Shown one piece after another: positions 8,846 through 19,816 of a stretch of DNA of 64,000 nt (positions are counted from its first letter, which is position 1; every line of letters begins with the position of its first letter). Position numbers and translations under genes: made by a program. The notes beneath the pieces were generated by a model that saw nothing but the letters and a program-made list of their open reading frames with translations, was not told the origin of the DNA and did not search any database. Where the stretch lies: the NCBI RefSeq assembly GCF_003233845.1, contig NZ_QKRB01000055.1:186001-250000 (forward strand), in the 5' to 3' direction. Source of the DNA: Paenibacillus sambharensis. GTDB taxonomy: Bacteria > Bacillota > Bacilli > Paenibacillales > Paenibacillaceae.

Positions 8846-10267
8846 TTACGCACGGCTGCGAACTTCAAAGATCGCAAATTTCAGGTAATGGCCTTCATTA
8901 ACGCCCAGCAGCTGCGGGTGGTCTTTACCGGCAGCGCGCCATTCGATCAAGCGAAGTGTCTTGCCCGCATCAACGGCAGCGTCGGCAATCGTCTCCAGAA
9001 ACAGATCGGGACGCATATGATAGGAACAGCTTGCCGTGACCAGATATCCGCCTTCATTGACCAGCTTCATTCCCTGCAGGTTGATGTCCTTGTAGCCCCT
9101 GCATGCGCCGGATACCGCACTCTTGGATTTGGCAAAGGCAGGAGGGTCCAGAATGACGACATCCCATGTCCTGCCCTGTGCTGACAGCGGCTTGGACGTA
9201 TCTACCTTCCGGCCCGTCTCGCCTGCTGCTGCCCGTTCTGTACGCTCGTCCAGCCCTTTGGCCTGGCTGCGCAGATAGTCAAATGCATCCGCCACAACAA
9301 ACTCCACCCTGTCCTCAAAACCGTTGCGCTCAACATTGGAACGGGCCGTGGCGATTGCGTGCTCCGATACATCCAGACAAGTCACCCGCTTGGCACCGTA
9401 CTTGCAGGCATGCAGGGTGAAGCTTCCGGTATGGGCGAAGCATTCCAGTACGGTTGCCCCGTCCCAATAAGGGAAGGTTACGACTTTCCCATTCGGATTA
9501 ACAGGTACTAGCACCTCGCCGTCCTTACGGACAGAGCCCGCCGGCAGCGGGTCCGGCAGCTCTGCAGCCGGGCGCTGCTCCAGCCGGATGCCGCTGCGAG
9601 AGCCCCAGCCGCCCATCAGCGGAGCGATGGAGGCGCGATTTTCACGCTGGTCATAGAAGTACCCGGTCTTCTGCCCCCCGATAATATCCACTTCCATCGA
9701 CAGACCGTTCTCCAGAATCTCAACATGGCGGGGGCATTCCCCATACAGCACCCCTGTACGCTCCTCAAGACCCTCGAGCGTTCGCACCGAAACATCGGAA
9801 CGTTCATAGATTCCCTGCGGCTTAAAGACGCGTACCAGCGCCTCCACAATCTGCTCCCGTCTGATATCCATGCCAAGCGTAAGCAGCTGCACAACGAGCA
9901 CATCACCGAACCGGTCCACCGTTAAGCCCGGCAGAAAATCCGCCTCCCCGTAAACGAGCCGGCAGTCGCGCGGATTGTTCAGGAACCGCTGGCGATGAGC
10001 CAGGCAGTCTTCAAAGCGGCGCACAAAAAAGTCGGTGTCCATCTCCTCCAGCTCTCCGAATGAAACGATTCGCACAGTTATCTGGGACTGCGGATTATAG
10101 TAACCGGCAGCCAGCTGCCTGTCCCTGTGGTCCTTAACCGCTACCAGATCCCCGGGCTTCGCCTCACCTTCGACCCGTTCAATTTCGTTCCCATAAATCC
10201 ATGGATGTCCCTGCTCCAATCTCTTCTTCCTCTGCTTATGTAAACGAACTGCTGCCTGTAAAGCCAT
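8846..10267 (-). CDS. Class I rRNA large subunit methyltransferase (RlmI/YccW-like)
   Basis: This is a SAM-dependent RNA methyltransferase of the RlmI type, which makes m5C in 23S rRNA. The N-terminal PUA domain shows KKRLEQGHPWIYGNEI. The Rossmann methyltransferase domain has VLECFAHTGSFTLHA (SAM loop), VTCLDVSEHAI and the catalytic-loop motif VILDPPAFAKSKS. At 473 aa it is longer than the usual roughly 400 aa because of two insertions: one Gly/Arg/Pro-rich around the middle before VTFPYWDG, and one Glu/Ala-rich before TWDVVILDPP. An ATG at 10267 sits 9 nt after AGGAG; the ATG at 10273 is the alternative. Exact rRNA target is inferred from the family. Confidence 0.87.
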   Translation of the reverse strand: MALQAAVRLHKQRKKRLEQGHPWIYGNEIERVEGEAKPGDLVAVKDHRDRQLAAGYYNPQSQITVRIVSFGELEEMDTDFFVRRFEDCLAHRQRFLNNPRDCRLVYGEADFLPGLTVDRFGDVLVVQLLTLGMDIRREQIVEALVRVFKPQGIYERSDVSVRTLEGLEERTGVLYGECPRHVEILENGLSMEVDIIGGQKTGYFYDQRENRASIAPLMGGWGSRSGIRLEQRPAAELPDPLPAGSVRKDGEVLVPVNPNGKVVTFPYWDGATVLECFAHTGSFTLHACKYGAKRVTCLDVSEHAIATARSNVERNGFEDRVEFVVADAFDYLRSQAKGLDERTERAAAGETGRKVDTSKPLSAQGRTWDVVILDPPAFAKSKSAVSGACRGYKDINLQGMKLVNEGGYLVTASCSYHMRPDLFLETIADAAVDAGKTLRLIEWRAAGKDHPQLLGVNEGHYLKFAIFEVRSRA

Positions 10268-10387
10268 TCGCATCGTCTCCTGCTCTATTTGTTCGAATTG
10301 TTCCTGCTGCGCTGTGTCTGCATGCCTGTCATGCCTGTCTCCTTGCAAGCATAAAGTAGGGTAGAATCGCTTGAAAGGAGCACTGCG

Positions 10388-11398
10388 ATGGTTCACGCTG
10401 TTATTCTGCCCATGCTGCTTGGCTTCTCCATCTTTATGGCCGGCATGAAGCTGATGGAGCTGGCTTTGCACCGCTGGGCGGGCCCTTATTTGAAAGCTGT
10501 GCTGGAACGCTCCACCCAAACCCCGCTGCACGGGCTTGTTACCGGCACGGCTACCACGGCTGTGCTGCAGAGCAGCACGGCTGTCACGGTCATTACGATA
10601 GGGCTTGTCAACGCCCGGCTCCTGACCTTTCCGCGCACACTTGGAATCGTGCTTGGCACCAATATTGGAACCTGCCTGACCACTGAGCTGATCGGATTAA
10701 ACCTGAATCAGCTGGCCATTCCGCTTATGGCTCTCTCGTTTGCGGGCTGGGTGACCAGCGTGCTTATGTGGGAGTCTTCGCCGCTGCGGTCAGAGAGGCA
10801 GCCAGAGCCTGCTTGGCTCGTCCCGCTTCGCTACGGCTCGGTAGCCGTATTCGGATTTGCCCTTCTGATGCTGGGCATGACGGTCATGCAGTCGATCGCA
10901 CCGGCTATTGAGAAGACAGCGCTGTTCACCTGGTTCATCGACAAATCCGCCAGCAGTCCGTTATGGGGGATTATTGCAGGCGCTGTTCTCTCAGCCGCCG
11001 TGCACAGCAGCGCAGCCGTGATCGCCATGATGATGGGTCTTGCCGCCTTCGGCGCACTGCCAGTTGAGCTTGGGATAGCTGCTGTTCTTGGCGCCAATAT
11101 CGGAACCTGCTTTACCGCACTCCTGGCTTCGATCGGCGGTACTGCAGCCGGCCAATTCGTCGCCTGGTCCCATGTGGCCCTTAATGTAGGCGGAACTCTG
11201 CTGTTCCTTCCCCTTATCGGAGAGCTGGCTGCTGTATCATCGCTCATTACCGCTTCGCCCGGCAGCCAGGTTGCCCATGCCCAGACCATCTTTAACCTCG
11301 CCTGCTCACTGCTTGCCTTTCCGCTGTGCTACCTTCCCATCTGGAGATGGAAATCGTCTCCGCCCGGCAGCCCGCCTGCAGAACACAGAGCAGCATAG
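10388..11398 (+). CDS. yqeW: Na+/phosphate cotransporter family membrane protein (YqeW-like)
   Basis: This is an integral membrane protein of the Na/Pi-cotransporter (PF02690) family. The two inverted QSS-type repeats are visible: TAVLQSSTAVTVITIGLV near residue 60 and AAVHSSAAVIAMMMGLA near residue 210. Each is followed by a GxNIGTC motif (VLGTNIGTCLT and VLGANIGTCFT). About eight hydrophobic segments span the 336 residues, and there is no C-terminal PhoU domain. The ATG follows AAAGGAGC. It is divergent from the rRNA methyltransferase. In B. subtilis yqeW follows yqeV (mtaB) at the same end of this block, which supports orthology. Its physiological substrate is not proven. Confidence 0.87.
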   Translation: MVHAVILPMLLGFSIFMAGMKLMELALHRWAGPYLKAVLERSTQTPLHGLVTGTATTAVLQSSTAVTVITIGLVNARLLTFPRTLGIVLGTNIGTCLTTELIGLNLNQLAIPLMALSFAGWVTSVLMWESSPLRSERQPEPAWLVPLRYGSVAVFGFALLMLGMTVMQSIAPAIEKTALFTWFIDKSASSPLWGIIAGAVLSAAVHSSAAVIAMMMGLAAFGALPVELGIAAVLGANIGTCFTALLASIGGTAAGQFVAWSHVALNVGGTLLFLPLIGELAAVSSLITASPGSQVAHAQTIFNLACSLLAFPLCYLPIWRWKSSPPGSPPAEHRAA

Positions 11399-11521
11399 AA
11401 GGTAGGCTATCGGCTGCTTGAGCGGATAGAGGTGCTTGAGCTGGATCAATTGTTTTAGTTGTTTCTGCTCTTTGCCGCTGTACAGCCGGGCCCCGCTGCA
11501 GGATCTAAGTCCGCTGCCCGC

Positions 11522-11953
11522 TCAGCCTTCTACCGGAATGCCGAGCAGCTTCAAGGCACCGGCCAGTATACGGTCGTTGTTATCATAACCGGACTGCTTC
11601 TGCCTCCGCCAAGCTTCTTCGGGCGTAAACCAGTCGACTCCCCGGATTTCCTCTACCTGCGCCTGCAGCTTGCCGCCCACCGCTTCCACCAGGTAGTAGT
11701 GAACCTCCTTATTTACCATCCCTTTTGTTTCGTTATGGTATTTGTATTTAATCTGATCGACAGGCGCGACGATTCGCCCCTTTAGACCCGTTTCCTCAGC
11801 AATTTCACGCAGTGCGGTCTCTTCAACCGTTTCCCCCGGCTCCATCTTCCCCTTGGGAAGCGAGATTTTGCCATAACGGTCTTGGATTAACTGGATTTGC
11901 AGCCGGCCGCCGACTTTCCGGTAGACGACTCCTCCTGCGGATATTTCCTTCAT
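11522..11953 (-). CDS. Nudix hydrolase
   Basis: This 143-aa single-domain Nudix protein carries a complete Nudix box at residues 35-57: GKMEPGETVEET, then ALREIAEETGL. All the metal-binding residues of G-x5-E-x7-REUxEExGU are present. Such enzymes hydrolyse nucleoside diphosphates linked to another moiety; the substrate cannot be told. The ATG at 11953 is preceded by AAGGAGGGG with about 8-nt spacing. An ATG 21 bp upstream lies before this SD and is unlikely to be used. The gene is absent from the matching B. subtilis block. Confidence 0.88.
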   Translation of the reverse strand: MKEISAGGVVYRKVGGRLQIQLIQDRYGKISLPKGKMEPGETVEETALREIAEETGLKGRIVAPVDQIKYKYHNETKGMVNKEVHYYLVEAVGGKLQAQVEEIRGVDWFTPEEAWRRQKQSGYDNNDRILAGALKLLGIPVEG

Positions 11954-12050
11954 GTCCCGCTTCCCCTCCTTCATGTCCCCTATGAATAGGCAGAAGGGAT
12001 TCCCAGTACAGCTTGCGCCGCGTCCGGAAATCCCTGCTGTCTTCGGCTGC

Positions 12051-13403
12051 TTAACCTGCTGCCGTTGCCTGATGTACCGTGCTCGCAGCTGTGCTGACCA
12101 GCTCGCCTCTGCATTCGTTCACGCCTGCTTCCGTGATCCGGACGCGGCAGAGCTGCCCAACCAGCGACTCATCGCCCTCGAACACCACTTGTATATAGTT
12201 ACCCGAGTACCCCATCACGAATCCGGTCCCCGGAGCACCCTTATAATCCCGTTCAGGTATCACATCCAGCGTCTGTCCGACAAACGGCTGGGCATAAGCA
12301 AGCTGCATCGACTCCGACAGATCAATCAGCCGGTGCACGCGCTCATTCTTCACTTCCTCATCCACCTGGTCTTCCATCCTCGCAGCCGGCGTACCGGTCC
12401 GCTTGGAATACGGGAAGACATGCATTTCCGCAAATTTCATCCGCTTCATAAAGTCGTAGCCGGCTTCAAACATCTCATCGGTCTCACCAGGGAAACCGAC
12501 AATCACGTCGGTTGTGATCGCCACACCCGGCATCGCTTCATGGAGCAGCTCAATCTTACGCGCGAATTCTTCCGTCGTGTACTTGCGGCGCATCCGCTTC
12601 AAGACGGAATCGTCGCCCGCCTGCAGCGGGATATGCAGATGGCGGCACATCTTCGGAGAACGGTTCAGCACTTCGATAACCCGTTCATCAATCTGGCTCG
12701 CCTCGATCGAGCTGATGCGAATCCGCTCCAGCCCTTCCACCTTGTCCAGATCCCACAGCAGATCGGCCAGCTTGTAATTCTCCAGATCATCGCCGTAGCC
12801 GCCCGTATGAATACCCGTCAGTACAATCTCCTTGTAGCCTGCCGCTACAAGCTGTCTCGCCTGGGCGATTACACTCTTCGGGTCACGGCTTCTAGACAAG
12901 CCCCGGGACCAGGGAATGATGCAGAAGGTGCAGAAGTTGTTGCAGCCTTCCTGGATTTTCAGGAACGCACGTGTACGCTCCGCAAAATCCGGCACATCCA
13001 GCTCTTCAAATTCACGAGTCTTCATAATGTTGCGTACCGCATTAACCGGCTTGCGGTCTTCCTGAATCTGATGAATATAGGTCATCAGCTTGTCGCGGTC
13101 CTGTGTTCCGATTACCAGATCGACGCCTGGGATCGCCATGATCTCAGCGGGCGAGGTCTGAGCGTAGCAGCCCGTAACCGCAATCACCGCATCCGGATTC
13201 CGGCGGACCGCCCGGCGGATAATCTGCCTGCTCTTCTTGTCCCCTGTATTGGTTACCGTACAGGTATTAATCAGATATACATCAGCCGTCTTCGTCTCGA
13301 AGTCGACCTGCTCATAGCCTTCATTCTTAAACAGCTGCCATATGGCTTCCGTATCATAAAAGTTGACTTTACATCCCAAGGTGTAAAACGCTACCGATGG
13401 CAT
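12051..13403 (-). CDS. mtaB: tRNA (N6-threonylcarbamoyladenosine(37)-C2)-methylthiotransferase MtaB
   Basis: MtaB (YqeV) converts t6A37 to ms2t6A37 in tRNAs decoding ANN codons. It is a radical-SAM methylthiotransferase with two iron-sulfur clusters. The N-terminal UPF0004 domain has its three cysteines (Cys11 in TLGCKVN, Cys48 in INTCTVTN, Cys79 in TGCYAQ). The radical-SAM CxxxCxxC is Cys154, Cys158 and Cys161 (EGCNNFCTFC). A C-terminal TRAM region follows. At 450 aa it is full length. The ATG follows GAGGCAG. It is 6 bp downstream of rsmE and clearly co-transcribed, as in B. subtilis (yqeU-yqeV). Confidence 0.96.
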   Translation of the reverse strand: MPSVAFYTLGCKVNFYDTEAIWQLFKNEGYEQVDFETKTADVYLINTCTVTNTGDKKSRQIIRRAVRRNPDAVIAVTGCYAQTSPAEIMAIPGVDLVIGTQDRDKLMTYIHQIQEDRKPVNAVRNIMKTREFEELDVPDFAERTRAFLKIQEGCNNFCTFCIIPWSRGLSRSRDPKSVIAQARQLVAAGYKEIVLTGIHTGGYGDDLENYKLADLLWDLDKVEGLERIRISSIEASQIDERVIEVLNRSPKMCRHLHIPLQAGDDSVLKRMRRKYTTEEFARKIELLHEAMPGVAITTDVIVGFPGETDEMFEAGYDFMKRMKFAEMHVFPYSKRTGTPAARMEDQVDEEVKNERVHRLIDLSESMQLAYAQPFVGQTLDVIPERDYKGAPGTGFVMGYSGNYIQVVFEGDESLVGQLCRVRITEAGVNECRGELVSTAASTVHQATAAG

Positions 13404-13409
13404 TGTAGT

Positions 13410-14177
13410 TCAACTGCCTCCCATCTCTCCGGATTCATACATCACACAAGTCAGCGCAACCATCGCTGCCGTCTCCGTCCGCAATATCCGCGGCCCAAGT
13501 CCGACAAGGCGGGCTCCGGCCGCTTCCGCTTCCTCAGCTTCACGCTCGGTAAAGCCGCCTTCCGGACCGACGACAATCAGCAGCCTGGGCTTTGCTCCGC
13601 CAGGGAACGCCAGCCCGGCGAGCAGCCCGCGCAGGCCGCTCGTTACAGAGCCGCCAGCCCGCTCATAGCAGAACAGGACAGCATCGTAGCCGGACATCCG
13701 ATCGATCAGCTGCTTCCAGCTGCAGACCGGCTCGACATCCGGGATCATACTGCGGTGCGCCTGCTCGGCTGCTTCCTTGGCGATCTTGCGCCAGCGTTCC
13801 AGCCGCTTGCCTTCCTTCTTCGCATCATATTGGACGATCATCCGTTCGGACTCGAACGGCAGGAACGATACCGCTCCGATCTCCGTTCCCTTCTGGATGA
13901 CCAGCTCCATCTTGTCTCCCTTAGGGAGGCTTTGGGCAATTGTAACCGACCAGACTGGCTCTCCTGTCACCGGCCGGATCTCCGCCACCTCGGCTTCAAC
14001 CTGGTCGGGCGCAAGACGCCGCAGCACGGCAAGCGCCTCACGCCCTGCACCGTCACTGACTATAACCTCGTCGCCTTCCTTCATCCGCATAACGCGGACG
14101 ATATGACGCGCATCGTCTCCAGCAAGCGTTACCTGCCGGTCCGTAAACGCCTCCGGCGCCACAAAATATCGCTGCAT
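13410..14177 (-). CDS. rsmE: 16S rRNA (uracil(1498)-N3)-methyltransferase RsmE
   Basis: RsmE (YqeU) is a SPOUT-fold methyltransferase that makes m3U1498 in 16S rRNA. Seen are the N-terminal PUA-like part (MQRYFVAPEAF, DDARHIVRVMRM) and the C-terminal trefoil-knot SAM site LLIVVGPEGGFTEREAEEA followed by LGPRILRTETA. It is 255 aa from the ATG at 14177. A TTG four codons earlier is in frame but directly abuts the AAGG and so is a poor start. Its position between the M50 protease and mtaB matches the prmA-rsmE-mtaB order. Confidence 0.95.
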   Translation of the reverse strand: MQRYFVAPEAFTDRQVTLAGDDARHIVRVMRMKEGDEVIVSDGAGREALAVLRRLAPDQVEAEVAEIRPVTGEPVWSVTIAQSLPKGDKMELVIQKGTEIGAVSFLPFESERMIVQYDAKKEGKRLERWRKIAKEAAEQAHRSMIPDVEPVCSWKQLIDRMSGYDAVLFCYERAGGSVTSGLRGLLAGLAFPGGAKPRLLIVVGPEGGFTEREAEEAEAAGARLVGLGPRILRTETAAMVALTCVMYESGEMGGS

Positions 14178-14260
14178 CTCGTTAACCAACCTTCATCATA
14201 CACGTTTTGTAGGACTTTCGCCATAGTAATTCCCGGCTTGCGAGCCTTGCTGCTCCAGCC

Positions 14261-14977
14261 TTAGCGGTCAACAATCCTCTGGAAGCCAAACCAGTCGACC
14301 GGGCTGAATACCAGCTCATACAAGTCCTGGAACCAATAGATAATCGGCCTTGAAAGACCGAACAGCGGATCGAGCGTAACTTCCCGCAGAGAGGGGATAA
14401 ACACAATCAGCAGGAAAATGAACATCCCCCAATGGGCGTTCTGATCCATCTTGATCCGGACCCTCTGCGGGGCCAAATCTTCAATAATCCGGTACCCGTC
14501 CAGCGGCGGCAGCGGAATCAGATTAAAGATAAAAAGCAGGACATTAATTAGGATCATATAATTCAGCAAATGAATAACCGCACTCTGCACCCCGTATGAT
14601 ACCGCATGCAGCAGCCCCGTCTCATTAAGCACATAAACAGCCAGAATGCTGACCGCTGCAATCAACAGATTGCTCAGCGGACCGACCGCGGAAACGATGA
14701 TTCCCATCAGCCTTGGCGACTTGAACCGGCCCCGGTTGACCGGGACCGGCCTCGCCCATCCGAAGCCGGCAATCATGATCAGAATTGTACCCAGCACATC
14801 CAGATGCATGGCAGGGTTTAAGGTCACCCGGCCGGCATTATAAGCGGTGTGATCCCCAAACTTATAGGCGCTGTAGGCGTGAGCAAACTCATGCAGCGTG
14901 AATGCCACCACCAATGTAATCATAATGAAAGGAAAGTCCTCGATCGGATACCACAGCAGCTTCTGCAGAAAATCCAT
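14261..14977 (-). CDS. Site-2-protease-like membrane metallopeptidase (M50 family)
   Basis: This 238-aa protein is made of about six membrane segments. It has the zinc motif TLHEFAHAY (His29, Glu30, His33) in the first hydrophobic segment. The second metal-site motif [13 protein letters not shown] (Asp ligand) lies near residue 150. These define the minimal S2P/rhomboid-like M50 fold without PDZ or CBS domains. The ATG at 14977 overlaps the TGA of prmA as TGATG, so translation is coupled. Such small M50 proteins are common in Firmicutes and their substrates are mostly unknown. It is an insertion relative to the B. subtilis prmA-rsmE order. Confidence 0.87.
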   Translation of the reverse strand: MDFLQKLLWYPIEDFPFIMITLVVAFTLHEFAHAYSAYKFGDHTAYNAGRVTLNPAMHLDVLGTILIMIAGFGWARPVPVNRGRFKSPRLMGIIVSAVGPLSNLLIAAVSILAVYVLNETGLLHAVSYGVQSAVIHLLNYMILINVLLFIFNLIPLPPLDGYRIIEDLAPQRVRIKMDQNAHWGMFIFLLIVFIPSLREVTLDPLFGLSRPIIYWFQDLYELVFSPVDWFGFQRIVDR

Positions 14978-15960
14978 CAGCCCACCACTGGCTTCCTGGC
15001 CACGATCGCGGTCCACTTATCCTCGCGCTCACGGCTCTCGATCACAAATCCGGCGCTTTCCAGCGCTTCTGCCACGGCATCTTCCTTATTCTCGTAGATC
15101 CCGGATGCGATGTAGGTGCCGCCCGGCTTAAGCGCCTCGTACACATCGCCGATAAACAGCAGAATAATCTCCGCCAGAATATTGGCTACTACCAAATCTA
15201 CCGGCACCTGAACATTCAGAGCCGTTCCACTGCCTGCCTCACTGCTGCGCAGCACGCCAAGCAGATCGCTTAAGTGCACCTGGACAGCCGCCTCGAGCCC
15301 ATTAAGCCGGGTGTTTTCCTTCGCGCTGGATACAGCAACCGGATCAAGGTCCAGCGCTAATACACTGCTGGCTCCCAGCCGAACGGCACCGATTGCCAAT
15401 ATCCCCGAGCCCGTTCCAACGTCAATCACCTGTTCGCCGCCCTTGATAACCGAATCCAGCGTTCTCAGGCAGAGCGCGGTTGTCGGGTGGGTACCCGTAC
15501 CAAACGCCATGCCGGGATCAAGCTCGATGATCCGCTCATCCGGTCCGGCTTCATATTCCTCCCAGGTAGGCTTGATCGTCAGGCGCTCTGATACCCGCAG
15601 CGGCTTGAAATACTGCTTCCAGGCATTCGCCCAGTCTTCTTCATCCACCAGAGCTTCCGCAAACGTATAGCTGCCCGGTTCGATATCATAGGAACGGAGC
15701 TCGTCAATCCGTGTTCTAAGCACGTTCTTGACATCCTCCATATCCGTTCCTTCCAGAAAATATCCCTTAATAACCGCATGGCCTTCCGGTATATCATTAA
15801 GCGGTACTTCATACCACTGCCCTAGCGACGTATCACGCGGTTTGTTAAGTGTCCCTGATTCCTCGACCGATACGCCATCGGCATCCATCTCATGCAAAAA
15901 ATTCGTGATCATTTCGATAGACTCTTCTGTCGTCGAAATGGTAAGCTCATGCCATTTCAC
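14977..15960 (-). CDS. prmA: Ribosomal protein L11 methyltransferase PrmA
   Basis: PrmA trimethylates ribosomal protein L11 with SAM. The N-terminal L11-recognition domain starts KWHELTISTTEESIE. The methyltransferase domain shows DPGMAFGTGTHPTT, the SAM loop VIDVGTGSGILAIGA, LALDLDPVAV, and the NPF-like loop LVVANILAEI. The GTG start at 15960 is preceded by GGGAGG at good spacing and gives a 327-aa protein; a longer frame adds 23 residues with no family likeness. In B. subtilis prmA (yqeT) follows dnaJ. Here two small genes intervene, ended by a terminator just upstream. Confidence 0.96.
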   Translation of the reverse strand: MKWHELTISTTEESIEMITNFLHEMDADGVSVEESGTLNKPRDTSLGQWYEVPLNDIPEGHAVIKGYFLEGTDMEDVKNVLRTRIDELRSYDIEPGSYTFAEALVDEEDWANAWKQYFKPLRVSERLTIKPTWEEYEAGPDERIIELDPGMAFGTGTHPTTALCLRTLDSVIKGGEQVIDVGTGSGILAIGAVRLGASSVLALDLDPVAVSSAKENTRLNGLEAAVQVHLSDLLGVLRSSEAGSGTALNVQVPVDLVVANILAEIILLFIGDVYEALKPGGTYIASGIYENKEDAVAEALESAGFVIESREREDKWTAIVARKPVVG

Positions 15961-16044
15961 TCTAATTATCCTCCCCTGAACGGTAAACCTGCCAGCGTCT
16001 ATTTTACACCAGAACCTCTTCCAGTACAAAAAATTGCCTCAATC

Positions 16045-16094
16045 AAAAAAGGGCATGCCCAAACCGCCACAGCTGTGGCAGTTTAAACATACCC
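16045..16094 (-). terminator. Rho-independent terminator after the 70-aa ORF
   Basis: Read on the minus strand, a long stem (arms 16073-16094 and 16051-16072, several G-U pairs, tip CCACAGCTGTGG) is followed by six Ts. It separates the small-gene unit from prmA. Confidence 0.8.
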
Positions 16095-16108
16095 TTCCCC
16101 TATCTGCT

Positions 16109-16321
16109 TCAGGATAAGGAATGTATCCCTGCGGTGCCCCCTGATTCACGGATCACCTGAACGGCGCGGTCCACGACCGCCTCGTCTAAGGTTGCCGTTA
16201 AGGAATGCCCGTCGCGGCCTGTCATAATGCCGGATGCCCGGAGGGCCATCAGCTTCAGCTCTGCCTCACGGACAGACTGCGCTCCCTCGAATGAAGCATT
16301 CACTTCGTAAGAGGTATCCAT
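16109..16321 (-). CDS. Small hypothetical protein (70 aa)
   Basis: This is a 70-residue soluble protein with no membrane segment and no cysteine. It contains a central ASGIMTGRDGHSL segment flanked by two predicted helices (SVREAELKLMALRA and EAVVDRAVQVIRESG). ATG follows GGGGGT with a 7-nt gap, and a strong terminator follows the gene. It lies 16 bp downstream of the YfhD-like gene, so the two form a small operon. The pattern is that of a conserved Paenibacillus-type hypothetical, but I cannot name a family or function. Confidence 0.72.
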   Translation of the reverse strand: MDTSYEVNASFEGAQSVREAELKLMALRASGIMTGRDGHSLTATLDEAVVDRAVQVIRESGGTAGIHSLS

Positions 16322-16337
16322 GCTGGTACCCCCGTCC

Positions 16338-16487
16338 TTAAGAACGCTCAGCCCGACGGTCCGCCGCTTCAGCCCGTGCCCGGGCCTCGCGGTCGTTCAT
16401 GTCTGCCAGCTCTTCCGAATATTCTACATCCTCTGCTTTGGCTACAGGCAGCTTCCGGTTCATATAATCCGGCTTATTATCCGTCAT
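16338..16487 (-). CDS. YfhD-family small protein (49 aa)
   Basis: This short gene encodes a 49-aa, highly charged protein. It begins MTDNKPDYMNRKLPVAKAED, then EDVEYSEELADMND and an Arg/Ala/Glu-rich end. The start (NKPDYMNRKLPVAK...EDVEYSEELAD) matches my memory of the YfhD family, small spore-former proteins of unknown function. The ribosome site GAAGGAGGG is excellent (about 7 nt to ATG). It is the first gene of a two-gene unit with the 70-aa ORF. Confidence 0.78.
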   Translation of the reverse strand: MTDNKPDYMNRKLPVAKAEDVEYSEELADMNDREARARAEAADRRAERS

Positions 16488-16577
16488 GTAAGTCCCTCCT
16501 TCGTGTGACTTCAGCATCAGCTAATGCCGCGTCATACGAAGATAGGATGCGCCTCGCCCAACAAAATATACAGCAGG

Positions 16578-17717
16578 CTATTCGCCGCGGAATGCCTTCT
16601 TCATCCGTTCGAAGATGGATTCATGATGCTCTTCCTGAGCGGAGCCCGACGTACTTGGAGTTCCCATAGAGCCTGACAGCTGACGCAGCAGATCCTTCTG
16701 CTCATCCGACAGATTCGTTGGCGTTACGACGGTTACCTTGACATGCTGATCCCCTTGGCCGTAGCCGCGGAGGCGGGGCACGCCTTTGCCCTTCAGCCGG
16801 AAATAGGTTCCCGTCTGTGTGCCTGCCGGTATCTTCAGCTTGACCTTCTCAGTCAGCGTCGGGATCTCAACCTCATCACCAAGTGCAGCCTGTGCAAATG
16901 TCAGCGGAACCTCGCAATAGATATCATCGCCCTCGCGGTCGAAGAAGGAATGCGGTTTAACCCGAATGACAATGTACAGATCGCCCGGCGCACCGCCGCG
17001 GGCGCCTGCTTCCCCTTCACCGGATAAACGGATTTGGGCACCGTCATCCACACCAGCTGGAATCCGCACACTCAGCTTGCGCTGCTTCTTCACCTTGCCC
17101 GCGCCGCCGCAGCTTGTGCACTTGTCCTTGATCACGCGGCCGGAGCCGCCGCAGTTGGAGCAGGGTCTGCGGTTAACAATACGCCCGAACGGCGTGTTCT
17201 GAACAACCTCCTGCTGGCCTGCCCCGTGGCAGACCGAACAGGTTTCCGGCTTCGTTCCGGGCTTCGCGCCGGAGCCGTGGCAGGTATCACAGGTTTCTGT
17301 ACGCGGGATGGTGATTTCCGTTTCCTTCCCGAACACCGCTTCCTTGAACTCAATCGTCATCGTGTACTGCAGATCGTTGCCGCGCTGCGGGGCATTCGGA
17401 TCGCGCCGTCCCCCGCCGCCGCCGAAGAACATGTCGAATATATCGCCAAACCCGCCGAAGTCAGCTCCGCCCGCACCGCCGCCGAAGCCCTGGTTCGGGT
17501 CAACATGACCATAACGGTCATACGTCGCCCGCTTCTGGTCATCGCTCAACACGTCGTAAGCTTCCTTCACTTCCTTGAACTTCGCTTCCGCATCCGCCGC
17601 CTTGTTCACGTCCGGATGATACTGCCGGGCTAGCTTGCGGTACGACTTCTTGATATCGTCGCTCGAAGCATCCTTACCAAGCCCCAGCACTTCATAATAA
17701 TCCCGTTTCTCCGCCAC
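16578..17717 (-). CDS. dnaJ: Chaperone protein DnaJ
   Basis: DnaJ is the Hsp40 cochaperone that stimulates DnaK ATPase and delivers clients. In order: J domain with QYHPDVN (HPD near residue 33), a Gly/Phe-rich linker (residues 75-105), the zinc region with four CxxCxGxG repeats ([32 protein letters not shown]), then the C-terminal substrate-binding domains. At 379 aa it is full length. The start is GTG at 17717 after GGGGGT. It is the last gene of hrcA-grpE-dnaK-dnaJ, 158 bp after dnaK. Confidence 0.98.
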   Translation of the reverse strand: MAEKRDYYEVLGLGKDASSDDIKKSYRKLARQYHPDVNKAADAEAKFKEVKEAYDVLSDDQKRATYDRYGHVDPNQGFGGGAGGADFGGFGDIFDMFFGGGGGRRDPNAPQRGNDLQYTMTIEFKEAVFGKETEITIPRTETCDTCHGSGAKPGTKPETCSVCHGAGQQEVVQNTPFGRIVNRRPCSNCGGSGRVIKDKCTSCGGAGKVKKQRKLSVRIPAGVDDGAQIRLSGEGEAGARGGAPGDLYIVIRVKPHSFFDREGDDIYCEVPLTFAQAALGDEVEIPTLTEKVKLKIPAGTQTGTYFRLKGKGVPRLRGYGQGDQHVKVTVVTPTNLSDEQKDLLRQLSGSMGTPSTSGSAQEEHHESIFERMKKAFRGE

Positions 17718-17840
17718 GTATTCACCCCCGCGATATTGCTGGCCGGCAGCTTAGTCCTGACACAAGCACAAAACGGCTCGCCCTCCATGAAGAAGAGCGC
17801 CACCGTTTCATATGCCGGCCGATATGCCATCCCCCGCCAC

Positions 17841-17861
17841 CCGCATGCCCGAGACATGCGG
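17841..17861. other. Short hairpin in the dnaK-dnaJ intergenic region
   Basis: The 158-bp gap between dnaK and dnaJ contains a 7-bp stem CCGCATG/CATGCGG with a 7-nt loop just after the dnaK stop, and several further GC-rich inverted segments. There is no T tract, so it may set the dnaK:dnaJ ratio by processing or partial attenuation rather than terminate. Apart from these hairpins I see nothing in the gap. Confidence 0.35.
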
Positions 17862-17875
17862 CCGCTTAGGCAGGA

Positions 17876-19774
<1,899 letters not shown>

Positions 19775-19816
19775 TCATGTTCATAAGTAAAATCAGGCTC
19801 GCTTAAGCCGGCTTAA

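Noticed and set aside
11952-14264. Long plus-strand frame (770 codons) opposite mtaB and rsmE
   Set aside because: Spans two clear minus-strand genes; composition (Arg/His/Leu/Gln-rich) typical of antisense reading.
17718-17875. Possible full terminator between dnaK and dnaJ
   Set aside because: Hairpins lack a T tract, and dnaJ has no obvious promoter of its own; read-through is expected.
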